Source: an uncultured Bacteroidota bacterium (GTDB lineage Bacteria; Bacteroidota; Bacteroidia; Bacteroidales; UBA12077). Taken from it: 45,235 nucleotides of DNA. The position numbers and the translations under genes were made by a program. Below are positions 6,507 through 14,031 of the stretch, piece by piece. The DNA is taken from NCBI GenBank assembly GCA_913055635.1, contig CAJXLK010000037.1:1-45235 (forward strand), in the 5' to 3' direction. Under the pieces are notes generated by a model. That model ran no database searches. It was not told where the DNA came from and saw nothing but the letters and a program-made list of their open reading frames with translations. How positions within the stretch are numbered: the stretch's first letter is position 1; every line of letters begins with the position of its first letter.

Positions 6507-6917
6507 CTACAGGGAATTGATCTTCTGTTGAACAATATCTTTCAGTTTTTCGGGTTGGCTGCGGGCAAACATGAAACCTTCGCGGGTAATGTTGATTTGC
6601 TTATCGCCGCCAACGATCAAAAGACCCTGGCCGTGAACGCCCAGTTTTTTGGCCTGTTCTTCGCCCTCGGGCTTTTCAATGTTGTAAGCCGCAAAGCTCA
6701 CCTTGTTCCCGTCCATTTCCTTCACGGCCTGTTTCGAAACCTCTTCCACGGCCTTGCAGGTTGCGCAGCGTCGGGTGGTATGAAAATAATAGACCTGAAC
6801 TTCTTCCGCCCTGACCTGGCTGTTATCCGACTGCCTGTTTTCCTGATCGCCCTGGGCATTACAGGAAAGCGCTAAACCAGCCAGCAGAACAAAGAATAAT
6901 ACATGGGTGAATTTCAT
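6507..6917 (-). CDS. arsF: ArsF-like thioredoxin-fold lipoprotein
   Basis: A 136-residue exported protein. The N-terminus is a lipoprotein signal (MKFTHVLFFVLLAGLALSC, lipid-accepting Cys19). The mature part has a thioredoxin-like fold with YYFHTTRRCATC (Cys51 and Cys54) and the later segment KLGVHGQGLLIVGGDK. Proteins of this type are annotated as the ArsF family, reported to act with ArsE in reducing nitroaryl arsenicals. It is followed 2 nt later by the ArsG-like permease and preceded by the ArsE-like gene after 13 nt, so all three form one operon. It works on the periplasmic face of a membrane. The reaction is taken from the family name, not from visible catalytic residues. Confidence 0.7.
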   Translation of the reverse strand: MKFTHVLFFVLLAGLALSCNAQGDQENRQSDNSQVRAEEVQVYYFHTTRRCATCKAVEEVSKQAVKEMDGNKVSFAAYNIEKPEGEEQAKKLGVHGQGLLIVGGDKQINITREGFMFARSQPEKLKDIVQQKINSL

Positions 6918-6930
6918 AATGGGTTGCGCA

Positions 6931-7164
6931 TTATTGGTTTAACAATTTCTTGATTTCTTTTTTCTTAGGCACTTTCCCGCTGGCAACCACTTTGCCGTTC
7001 ACTACCAGGGCAGGGGTCACCATCACACCATGCTGCATGATGTCGTTGATGTCTTCCACTTTGGTTACCGAGGCGTCCATCCCCGCTTCGTTTATCACCT
7101 CTTCAACGGCTTTTGCCAGGGCCTTGCATTTGGGGCATCCTGTTCCCAATACTTTGATTTCCAT
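6931..7164 (-). CDS. arsE: ArsE-like small thioredoxin-fold protein (CPKC)
   Basis: A 77-residue thioredoxin-fold protein with redox motif GTGCPKCKAL (Cys10, Cys13) and cis-Pro loop VMVTPALVVNGKVV. It has no export signal, in contrast to the ArsF-like partner. It is the first gene of the arsEFG-like operon. The operator-like dyad at 7191-7213 lies 27 bp upstream of its ATG, which places repressor binding over the promoter. It resembles the thioredoxin-like proteins at 1748-1996 and 3899-4144, pointing to duplication and specialisation within the island. Confidence 0.75.
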   Translation of the reverse strand: MEIKVLGTGCPKCKALAKAVEEVINEAGMDASVTKVEDINDIMQHGVMVTPALVVNGKVVASGKVPKKKEIKKLLNQ

Positions 7165-7190
7165 ATCTTTTTTTGCTTAAGCATTCATGG

Positions 7191-7213
7191 TTCGTATTTC
7201 GCAAATGTACGAA
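7191..7213 (-). promoter_or_regulatory. Probable ArsR operator before arsE
   Basis: Dyad TTCGTA-N11-TACGAA with inner TTCGCAAA, matching 5764-5786 in 20 of 23 positions. It sits 27 bp before the arsE start. The ArsR gene at 7336-7626 lies immediately upstream in the same direction. Confidence 0.65.
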
Positions 7214-7335
7214 CAAATAAAATAAATGTTATCCTGCTAACAAAATATTTCAGCCATTCTTTCCACTAAATTTTCACAAAAACAAGTTAGCCTGGATTAT
7301 TCGGCTATATGGAGGACTTCAATAAAAAACTGCTA

Positions 7336-7626
7336 TCATTCCATGAATTTCCGGAACAATTCACGGGCACGGTCCCAATTTTCCTGGTTCAGGCAATACT
7401 TGATTTTGGGCCTTTCGATGGTCCCCTGAATCAGTCCGGCATCCTTAAGCTCCTTGAGGTGCTGGGAAAGCGTGGATTTGGCAATGGGCAGGTCTTCAGA
7501 GAGGTCGCCGCTATAGCAACAGCTTTGTCCGGCAAGCAGCTCCAGGATGTACATGCGTACCGGATGCCCCATCGCTTTGGCAAAACGGGCCATCTGCTTC
7601 TGTTCTTCCGTAATTTTCTCCTGCAT
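7336..7626 (-). CDS. arsR: ArsR-family arsenic-responsive repressor
   Basis: A 96-residue ArsR-type repressor. The ATG at 7626 (MQEKITEEQ) is preferred over the in-frame TTG at 7641. The winged helix is clear: AMGHPVRMYILELL, then recognition helix IAKSTLSQHLKELKDAGL, then wing IERPKIKYCL. A Cys pair lies in GQSCCYSGDLSEDLP (Cys36, Cys37), with a third Cys at 78, which can bind As(III) or Sb(III) as in other Bacteroidota ArsR proteins. Placed upstream of the arsEFG-like operon and the arsP gene, both of which have a matching dyad, it is the likely regulator of both. No copy of the dyad is seen before its own start. Confidence 0.85.
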   Translation of the reverse strand: MQEKITEEQKQMARFAKAMGHPVRMYILELLAGQSCCYSGDLSEDLPIAKSTLSQHLKELKDAGLIQGTIERPKIKYCLNQENWDRARELFRKFME

Positions 7627-7641
7627 ATGCTCAATTTTCAA

Positions 7642-7807
7642 TATACAAATTTAATAATCTTCTGAATATATCATGCAATATGCCCGTTCTTTAAAAACCT
7701 TTTATGATGGGTCAAACAGGGAAGACTCTATAGAAACCATTGGAAATCAATGCCTTTTTTAATATAGGTAAAATGGAAACCCGGTCGTTGTTAGATGATA
7801 GAGATCT
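7642..7807. other. Intergenic, no gene seen
   Basis: AT-rich spacer between the arsR start and the end of the broken copper ATPase. It probably holds the arsR promoter, but no clear box or dyad was found. Confidence 0.4.
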
Positions 7808-8318
7808 TCAAGGATTAATCTTCAATTTGCCTTTGAGGAACTGGGCATTGATGGCCACGATGATCTTGGACAGGCTCATCAGCACTGCGCCAAGTGCCGG
7901 GCTGATGACGATGCCTGCGCTGAACAGCACACCGGCTGCCAGTGGGATGGCCACCACATTGTAACCCGTGGCCCAGGGTAGTGGCGGCACTGTACCCCCA
8001 GGCAACGGTGATGGCCACGGCAATGAGGGTCATCATGCCCGGCTGTTTCTGTTTCACCTCACTGGCCAGGCCTGTTAGAAACGGCCAGCCACCGTAGAAG
8101 AAGATTATGGTGGATAACCCCAGCAAGATGAAAGGATCCACCTGTTCTATGAGGGTGAACTGAAAACCCAAAATCTGCTGGATCATGGTTGAGAGCGCCA
8201 AAACAGGAAGGGTAATGATCAGCGAGATCCAGAACCGCTTTTTGAAATCCCGGATCATCATCTGATGATGCTGGGTGTGATCGTGGCTATGGTGTTGATC
8301 ATTGCTTTCCTGTTCCAT
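7808..8318 (-). pseudogene. Copper P-type ATPase with core deleted
   Basis: The start is that of a CopB-type P1B ATPase: a His-rich N-terminus (HHSHDHTQHHQ), then helices FWISLIITLPVLAL and IIFFYGGWPFLTGLASEV, then [16 protein letters not shown]. At about 7990-8000 the sequence jumps, in another frame, to the end of the same family ([18 protein letters not shown], then [16 protein letters not shown], to a stop at 7808). The CPx helix, the DKTGT phosphorylation domain and most of the transporter, about 1.5 kb, are gone. Read in one frame the product would be 167 residues with an unrelated tail. It followed the multicopper oxidase as a copper-resistance gene. Confidence 0.85.
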
Positions 8319-8335
8319 AGGATATCCTGTAAGTT

Positions 8336-9928
8336 TTATTCAATCACTTCATAATTGCGCATCATGCCCATATCCTCATGCTCCAGGTTGTGGCAATGGT
8401 AGACATAGATGCCGGTGTAATCCTCGAAGCGCATGGCAACCTGCACACGCATCCCCGGCAGAAGCAGGAACGTATCCTGCCAGCCCTCGTCGATAAAGCC
8501 GTCTTTCACGGTTTGCCAAGCCGAGCGATCTACACCAGACACATCGCGTTGGATGATCAGGAACTGCAGGCCATGCATGTGCACCGGGTGGGGCATCTGC
8601 ATCATGTTGCCCATCATGCCCATTCCTCCTCCGCCACCATTGATGAACTCCCAGATTTCGGTGGTGTTCAGCCTTACTTTTTCCCAATCGGCCACCTCCT
8701 TCATTCCAAAGGTTTCACCATTGATCACCCACTGCATCCGTTCAAAGGAGAAGCTGAACTGCCTGGGTCTGTCGGCATTTACTGCCCGGGAGACATCGAT
8801 GGAACCGGGATCGGACAGCCGGGAAGGCAATGATTTGGAGGGTCCGCTTTGAGCAGATACCGTGAAGGAATACAGATCGAACTCCCTTCCGTTGGGGACC
8901 TGGGGGGCTCCTCCCCCCATCATGCCACCTCCCATCCTTCCTCCCATACCCATGGAAGTTCCGGATTCAAAGGACAGGCTTTTCAGAAGCACCTCTTCAT
9001 CGGTGTCATAGACGGAAAAATCCTTCCAGATCTCCACCCGTTCACCGGGTGAGAGCATCAGGTAGGGTTTGCGCACGGGCCTTTCCATCAATCCCCCATC
9101 GGTGCCAATGGCAACAACCTCGCTTCCGTCACTCCAGGCCAGCTTGTATATACGCGAGTTGGAACCGTTGAGTATGCGGAAGCGATAAGTAGCCTTTTTC
9201 ACCCGGGTATGCCATTCCGGCCGCCCGTTGACCAGCATCCGGTCGCCCAGGAAGCCTCTCATCCTGTCCATCCGATTGTCAGGATATACCAGCTGGTTGT
9301 CCGAGTCGAATTGCCGGTCCTGCAGGATCAACGGCATATCGTACTTGCCTGTGGGTAGGTCGGGATATTCGCCTTCGACGATGAACATACCCGCCAGCCC
9401 GTAATATACCTGTGGACCGGTGATCTTATCGGGATGCGGGTGAAACCAGTAAGTGCCGGGCCGGTTGTTGACCGTAAACTCGTAGACAAACTGTTCGCCC
9501 CGTTCGATGGCATACATGGGATGGCCATCCATCTCGGGCGAAATATGCAACCCGTGCCAGTGGATGATGCTCTCGCGTGGAAGCTGGCTTTTAAAGCGCA
9601 CCCTTACTTTTTGACCCGGCTTAACACGGATGATGGGTCCCAGATAGGTATCCTCCAGCTCTTCCACGGTTCGGTCTCCTCCTTTCAGAATACGAGACCC
9701 ATAGCTAAAAACACCGGTTTTTTGTCCGTCGAATAGCTGAACCTCCTTTTGCAGGGCAGTCAGCTCCAGGTCGATGTCGGGTTGAAAATTTTCGTTTATT
9801 TCGGTATTTATTCGGGCCCCTTCGGCATCAGCGATGGAATCGAACCCTTTGATGATCAGGGGTACACTCAAAGCTCCCAATGTTGAGAGTGAGGCTACCC
9901 GGATAAATTTGCGTCTGGAGATGTTCAT
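8336..9928 (-). CDS. Periplasmic multicopper oxidase (CueO/CopA type)
   Basis: A 530-residue multicopper oxidase exported by the Tat pathway (SRRKFIRVASLSTLGAL at the N-terminus). All four copper-ligand motifs are visible in order: HWHGLHIS, YWFHPHPD, HPVHMHGLQ and the C-terminal HCHNLEHEDMGMM, the last giving the type 1 site with a Met axial ligand. A Met/Gly-rich segment (GMGMGGRMGGGMMGGG region, about residue 327-345) resembles the Met-rich insert of CueO, which helps oxidise Cu(I). The likely job is copper detoxification in the periplasm by oxidising Cu(I) with oxygen. The downstream ATPase gene is destroyed, so this oxidase may now work alone. A short dyad, ACGAT-N4-ATCGT, lies 7 bp before the start. 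Confidence 0.93.
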   Translation of the reverse strand: MNISRRKFIRVASLSTLGALSVPLIIKGFDSIADAEGARINTEINENFQPDIDLELTALQKEVQLFDGQKTGVFSYGSRILKGGDRTVEELEDTYLGPIIRVKPGQKVRVRFKSQLPRESIIHWHGLHISPEMDGHPMYAIERGEQFVYEFTVNNRPGTYWFHPHPDKITGPQVYYGLAGMFIVEGEYPDLPTGKYDMPLILQDRQFDSDNQLVYPDNRMDRMRGFLGDRMLVNGRPEWHTRVKKATYRFRILNGSNSRIYKLAWSDGSEVVAIGTDGGLMERPVRKPYLMLSPGERVEIWKDFSVYDTDEEVLLKSLSFESGTSMGMGGRMGGGMMGGGAPQVPNGREFDLYSFTVSAQSGPSKSLPSRLSDPGSIDVSRAVNADRPRQFSFSFERMQWVINGETFGMKEVADWEKVRLNTTEIWEFINGGGGGMGMMGNMMQMPHPVHMHGLQFLIIQRDVSGVDRSAWQTVKDGFIDEGWQDTFLLLPGMRVQVAMRFEDYTGIYVYHCHNLEHEDMGMMRNYEVIE

Positions 9929-9934
9929 TTCAAT

Positions 9935-9948
9935 ACGATATTAATCGT
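9935..9948 (-). promoter_or_regulatory. Short dyad before multicopper oxidase
   Basis: ACGAT (9935-9939) and ATCGT (9944-9948) form an inverted repeat directly upstream of the ATG. It could be an operator, but is short and AT-rich. Confidence 0.25.
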
Positions 9949-10131
9949 TTAATTATAAAGACTATACTGTTAAACAATCAAGTATCCTAAAGGTTGTACC
10001 CCGTGATGACACAGGTTTACATCATTTACAGATTCCTCGGCATCTGAAAGGGATTTTAGCCATCGTAGACAAACCAGGGATTCGACAATTTATATCGTAT
10101 ATAAATACCAGCCCAAAAGATTTTTAATGTA

Positions 10132-10224
10132 TCAAAAAGGAAGGTTTGAATCGAATGATTGGAGAAAACCCTGGGCCATCTGGTTGCGCGCTGAGTTGCT
10201 GGTACAAAGAACGAGAATCTTCAC
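10132..10224 (-). pseudogene. arsC: arsC (arsenate reductase) N-terminal remnant
   Basis: From a GTG at 10224 the frame reads VKILVLCTSNSARNQMAQG and LQSFDSNL, then stops. This is the N-terminus of a low-molecular-weight phosphatase-type arsenate reductase. The CX5R loop is still legible (CTSNSAR), but the usual second Cys (NSCRSQ) has become Ala. Only about 30 of 130-140 residues remain. The C-terminal end of such a gene lies separately at 13086-13287; since both are on the minus strand with the C-terminal piece upstream, they cannot be one gene split by a simple insertion. The rest of the 9929-10416 gap shows no gene. Confidence 0.7.
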
Positions 10225-10318
10225 ATTTGTATAGATTGAATGCTTATCTGCCAAAGTGAAACGGAGACGGAAGTAAACAAATGTGTCCTTTTTCGAAGCC
10301 GGATGAATGTACTCCATT

Positions 10319-10416
10319 TATTTTGAATGCATTCATATTTTAGGTAACTTGATATAACAATTCCTTTGGATACGTTACTATAAAAATAATCGTTATCCAT
10401 CTAAATAAACAACTGC
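10319..10416 (+). repeat. Upstream repeat of nuclease-like gene, copy 1
   Basis: These 98 bp are almost the same as 14707-14804. Both begin at TATTTTGAATGCATTCA (palindrome TGAATGCATTCA at 10324-10335) and run into the start codon. The duplication therefore included the promoter region of the gene. Confidence 0.8.
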
Positions 10417-10986
10417 ATGGCAAAAGATCAAGACAACAACGCCGGTGAACCTTTATCGGATTACGGTCAGCCATTGACCTTTGAAAAGGTCTGGAAGATG
10501 TTCCAGGAAACTGACAAGAAAATGAAAGAGACCGACCGTAAGATCGACAAGCTGGCCAGGCTCTATGGCGGCGTCTCAGAGAACAGCCGGGATGTGGCCG
10601 AGGAGTTTTTCCGCAGAGGCCTGGAGGCCCGCCAGGTGCTTTTTGGTATCCCGTATGACCAGGTGGCCCGGCTTGAGAAGAGAACCCGGAAATTGCAGGG
10701 GGAATATGATATTGTGCTATACAACGGGGAGTACATGATCGTGATTGAAGTCAAGTACAAGCTTCACCCGGATGATGTGGAGGATTTCATCCACCGCAAG
10801 CTTCCCGTTTTCAAACCTTTGTTCCCCGAATATGGCGATAAAAAAATCATCGGCGGGGTTGCTGCTATGAGCGTTCCCATCAAAAGCTACGAGCTGGCAA
10901 AGAAAAACGGACTGCTCGTGTTAACCCAAAGCGGGGAAAACATCTCGGTGATGAACCCCAAGGATTTTGTGTTGAAGGAATACTAG
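10417..10986 (+). CDS. Coiled-coil PD-(D/E)XK-like protein, copy 1
   Basis: A 189-residue soluble protein found three times in the window. Layout: a polar N-terminus, a short heptad coiled coil (ETDKKMK, ETDRKID; about residue 31-44), then a compact domain with the marks of the PD-(D/E)XK nuclease fold: EEFF (Glu62/63), YDIVLYNG (Asp98) and IVIEVKYK (Glu111, Lys113). The last part, KKIIGGVAAMSVP to NGLLVLTQSGENISVMNP, is typical of an uncharacterised family common in cyanobacteria and Bacteroidota and often multicopy. Nuclease activity is a prediction from the D...ExK arrangement only. This copy has two heptads, the other two have five. It stands alone, between an arsC remnant and an ABC transporter. 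Confidence 0.85.
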   Translation: MAKDQDNNAGEPLSDYGQPLTFEKVWKMFQETDKKMKETDRKIDKLARLYGGVSENSRDVAEEFFRRGLEARQVLFGIPYDQVARLEKRTRKLQGEYDIVLYNGEYMIVIEVKYKLHPDDVEDFIHRKLPVFKPLFPEYGDKKIIGGVAAMSVPIKSYELAKKNGLLVLTQSGENISVMNPKDFVLKEY

Positions 10987-11076
10987 CGGTAAAATCCTTA
11001 TTTTCGATTGTTCAGTCAACAAAAGGAATCAAATTTTGTCAAAGGATAGGTGCTTTCAATTCTTGAGGATCAAGGC

Positions 11077-11814
11077 TTACAGGATCCACTTGCGGTGAAT
11101 GTTTTTCAGGCTGATTAAAAACAGCACCAGGCTAAAGCCGGCAATGATCAGAAAGTCGAGCCACAGGGGCAGGATATGCTGTCCGTGAATGGCCCCATGC
11201 AGGATATCCACCCCATAGGTCAGCGGAAGGGCAAAGGAAAGGGGCTGGAGCATCACCGGCAGGGAAAGCACCGGGAAGAACAGGCCGCAGAGGAAAATCA
11301 TGGGGAAACGGAAAAAATTGGAAAATGTCTGGGCTTCAAAAACCTCACTCACAGAAACCGCGATGAAAAGCCCCAGGAAGGTGGAGGCCACTGCAATCAG
11401 CAGCACTGCCGGAATGACCGTTGCCCAGCTGACCTGGGACAGATCGGCCAGAAAGGCGGCAGGAATCACCGGCACAAAAGCGTTGACCAGACCAAACAGG
11501 ATGGCCCCGCTGGTCTTCGAGAACATCAGCAGCTCGAGGGAGATGGGAGCCAGCAGCAACCGCTCAAAAGAGCGGTTCTTCTTTTCAAAAGTCACGGTGA
11601 CTGCCAACATGGAAGTGGTTCCAAAAAGAACCGATATGGCCATCACCCCGGGAAGTATTTCGATAACTTCTTCCAAACCACTACCCGAACGAATAAAAAA
11701 CATGGCTGTCCAAGCCAACGGGAAAACCAATCCCCAACTGATGTTGGGAGGCTTGAGATAGTAGCTTTGCATATCCTTGAGCAGGATGTTCCAGAATGCA
11801 ATCCAACGATTCAT
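11077..11814 (-). CDS. ABC-2 type transporter permease
   Basis: A 245-residue membrane protein with six predicted helices, of the ABC-2 permease family. It has the typical central part LFGTTSMLAVTVTFEKKNRSFERLLLAPIS (coupling region; about residue 83-112) and a late segment LCGLFFPVLSLPVMLQPLS before the last helices. The ATG at 11814 overlaps the stop of the ATPase gene (ATGA), so the two are translationally coupled and form one exporter. Substrate is unknown; daunorubicin-type or organic-compound export is common for the family. The gene pair is intact although surrounded by decayed genes. Confidence 0.9.
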   Translation of the reverse strand: MNRWIAFWNILLKDMQSYYLKPPNISWGLVFPLAWTAMFFIRSGSGLEEVIEILPGVMAISVLFGTTSMLAVTVTFEKKNRSFERLLLAPISLELLMFSKTSGAILFGLVNAFVPVIPAAFLADLSQVSWATVIPAVLLIAVASTFLGLFIAVSVSEVFEAQTFSNFFRFPMIFLCGLFFPVLSLPVMLQPLSFALPLTYGVDILHGAIHGQHILPLWLDFLIIAGFSLVLFLISLKNIHRKWIL

Positions 11815-12821
11815 GAGGGCCCTCCGTTCTTTTCCGTTTTCATCACATCGGTTTCAATCCCCGTTACCTCCACGAAAACTTCTTCCAGTGAAGGTTTAAT
11901 CTGGCGGGCCTCGGTAACTTCCGCCCCCTGTTCTTCAATGAACCGTACCACCGGCCCGATGCTGATGGTCTGTTCTGATTCCACACGCAAGTGCTGCTGG
12001 GAGACGCTGCGAAAATCATATCCCGGAAAGGCTTCCGCCAGCTTCCCGGATATATTGCCGGAGTCATGTGTCATGGTGATCAGCAATACTTTAAGCTCCT
12101 TTAAGGGCTGTAGAAGATTCGCCACGGTTTCATCCTGCACAATATGGCCGTTGACAATAAAAGCAATCCGCTCGCAAAGCCGCTCGGCTTCTTCAATATA
12201 ATGGGTGGTAAGAAATATGGTGGTGCCGGCCTGATACATCTCTCTGATGAGCTGCCTGATCTGCCGGGCGCTGGCAACATCAATGCCAGTGGTGGGCTCA
12301 TCCAGGAAAAGGATTTTGGGTTGGTGAATGATCCCTGCAGCAATAGTCAGCTTGCGCTTCATACCCTTGGAATATCCGCTGAAATTTCTATGCGCAGCCT
12401 CCTGCAGACCGAATTGTTCCAACAGGTTTTCTGCCCTTTTCTGTCGCTCCTTTTTTCCAATACCATACAAAGAGGCACAAAAACACAGGTTATCGAATCC
12501 GGAAAGCTCCGGGTAAAGGTTGCTCTCATCCGGCACCACACCAATCAGGTGCTGGGCGGCTTTGGGATGGGCCGAGCAGTCATATCCGGCAATGCGTATC
12601 TTGCCCGAATCAGGCCTGGCCAGCCCGGTGAGCATATTGATGGTGGTGGTTTTGCCCGCTCCGTTGGGCCCCAGGAAACCAAAAACCTCCCCCTCGTTAA
12701 CATGGAAAGAAATGCCGTTGACGGCCTGCACCGATTCAAAGCTTTTTGTCAAATCATAGACTTCGATCAGTTTTTCCGGCTCATCATTTGGGGATCGAAT
12801 CTTACTTTTATCATTTTTCAT
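11811..12821 (-). CDS. ABC transporter ATP-binding protein
   Basis: A 336-residue ATPase, partner of the permease at 11077-11814. Motifs: Walker A GPNGAGKTTT, signature SGYSKGMKRKL, Walker B ILFLDEPTTG, and the H-loop LTTHYIEEAE. After the ATPase domain there is a 90-residue C-terminal extension ending in SLEEVFVEVTG, as in the daunorubicin-resistance (DrrA/CcmA) subgroup. The ATG at 12821 (MKNDKSK) is preferred to an in-frame TTG three codons earlier. Likely one exporter with the permease. The 260 bp upstream to 13085 contain no recognisable gene. Confidence 0.93.
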   Translation of the reverse strand: MKNDKSKIRSPNDEPEKLIEVYDLTKSFESVQAVNGISFHVNEGEVFGFLGPNGAGKTTTINMLTGLARPDSGKIRIAGYDCSAHPKAAQHLIGVVPDESNLYPELSGFDNLCFCASLYGIGKKERQKRAENLLEQFGLQEAAHRNFSGYSKGMKRKLTIAAGIIHQPKILFLDEPTTGIDVASARQIRQLIREMYQAGTTIFLTTHYIEEAERLCERIAFIVNGHIVQDETVANLLQPLKELKVLLITMTHDSGNISGKLAEAFPGYDFRSVSQQHLRVESEQTISIGPVVRFIEEQGAEVTEARQIKPSLEEVFVEVTGIETDVMKTEKNGGPS

Positions 12822-13085
12822 GCAAATCAAAGATAATAAAAAATGAAACGGGTGGATTCAGCCCACAGCTCAAACCAACAACCCCTATCAGAAAAATCGC
12901 CTCGGCAGCTTTAAGTCAACCGACCATCACCCTGCAGCTTTTATGAAAAGGAAAACAGCACCCACCATGAAACGAATGATCAGGGTGGTTCTAGATGGAT
13001 CGGTTTGAATTATTCTTTTTAACATGGAGATGGCAGTTTATAATTTCACCATACAACTATACAAAAAACCGAATTAAAGGCAATT

Positions 13086-13287
13086 TTAGCTTGTTGAGAA
13101 AAGAATGCAGGGGCTCACATCTTGATCTGGCTGGTATAAAGTTGATAAAAAGCGATGGATCTGATCCCGCACCTCCCGGAATGTATCAAGAATTTGATCA
13201 TCCCTGCCCCTGGCCGCGGCCGGATCTTCGAACCCCATATGAAGCCGGTGTTCCACTGTTCCCAAAAAAGCCGGACAGGTCTCGTAG
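13086..13287 (-). pseudogene. arsC: arsC C-terminal remnant
   Basis: The minus strand reads YETCPAFLGTVEHRLHMGF, then EDPAAARGRDDQILDTFREV, then RDQIHRFLSTLYQ, the typical end of a phosphatase-type arsenate reductase (TCP motif, GFEDPAA, FRxVRDxI). The part before YETCP is missing: at about 13288 it runs directly into the broken 5' side of a TSUP gene on the other strand. So the deletion that removed the front of this gene also removed the front of the TSUP gene. Confidence 0.75.
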
Positions 13288-13469
13288 GTCATCTGAGCAC
13301 CGGCCATTTCAACCCATCCATAGCCATACCTTTAGCCGCTGCTGCAGCAATTGGAGGTTTTTTAGGGACGAAATTGACGGTCCACATTCCACCCAAAAAA
13401 CTCAAAGTCATTTTTGCCCTTACATCCCTTATTGCGGCAATCATAATGGTTGTGAATGCGTCCGGTTAA
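13288..13469 (+). pseudogene. TSUP permease C-terminal remnant
   Basis: GHLSTGHFNPSIAIPLAAA and the following residues to IIMVVNASG match the last 60 residues of the TSUP permease at 952-1725 closely (about 80% by eye). The first three quarters of the gene are missing. Its stop at 13467-13469 is overlapped by the extended tail of the frameshifted permease gene on the other strand. Confidence 0.85.
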
Positions 13470-14031
13470 AATGAATAGATTCATCCGTCTCAAAAATTCT
13501 TCCTGAAATCATCCACTTTTTATTCGCCACATAGACGACAGAAATAAAAAGAAGGGCAGCAATGGGAACGATGATCCAGGGATGAATGCCCAATGCTTCT
13601 GAGATATCTCCATTCATTGACCCTGATTTCAGTTGGTTTTTAAAGAAATCCACATTGACAGCAAAGAATAATATCCCCAATACCATCCCGGCTAAACCCA
13701 TCCAGGAATCTTTTTTGCCCTCGCCAATTCGGGATAACATCGTTCCGGGACAATAGCCTAGCAAACCCATTCCAAGTCCGAAAATCAATCCTCCAACCAG
13801 TTTTCCCCAATCGAGCGGTTTTGGATTCAATGTGATCACATTAAGACTGTCCAGCGTGTAAAAGCCAATCATCGAAAAAGTAACGGCAGTGAGCATGAAT
13901 TTCAGGTTCTTAAAATCTTTTAACAGCAGCAGTCCCATAACCCTGGGGTACTTCGTAATACCAGTTCTTTGCAGGGTATATCCGAACACAAACCCGACAA
14001 TCAATCCGATTAAAATCTTTTTTAGCATCAT
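13441..14031 (-). pseudogene. Second YeeE/YedE C-terminal half, frameshifted at end
   Basis: A paralogue of the gene at 2616-3155, about 85% identical by eye and complete through ANKK. There one G is missing relative to the intact copy (AAAAAGTGG instead of AAAAAGGTGG). The true end, VDDFRKNF followed by TGA at 13490-13492, is still present in the next frame. The present frame instead adds a foreign tail of about 25 residues that runs antisense over the TSUP remnant. The GYCPGT motif is intact, so the membrane part might still fold, but its partner (14028-14588) is interrupted by stops. I treat it as a recent pseudogene. Confidence 0.75.

Noticed and set aside
11176-12201. 341-codon plus-strand frame opposite the ABC transporter genes
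   Set aside because: His/Gln-rich antisense product of the permease and ATPase; no domain and no start signal.
10132-13287. Single arsC gene split by an inserted segment
   Set aside because: Both pieces are on the minus strand, but the C-terminal piece lies upstream of the N-terminal one, the wrong order for a simple insertion.
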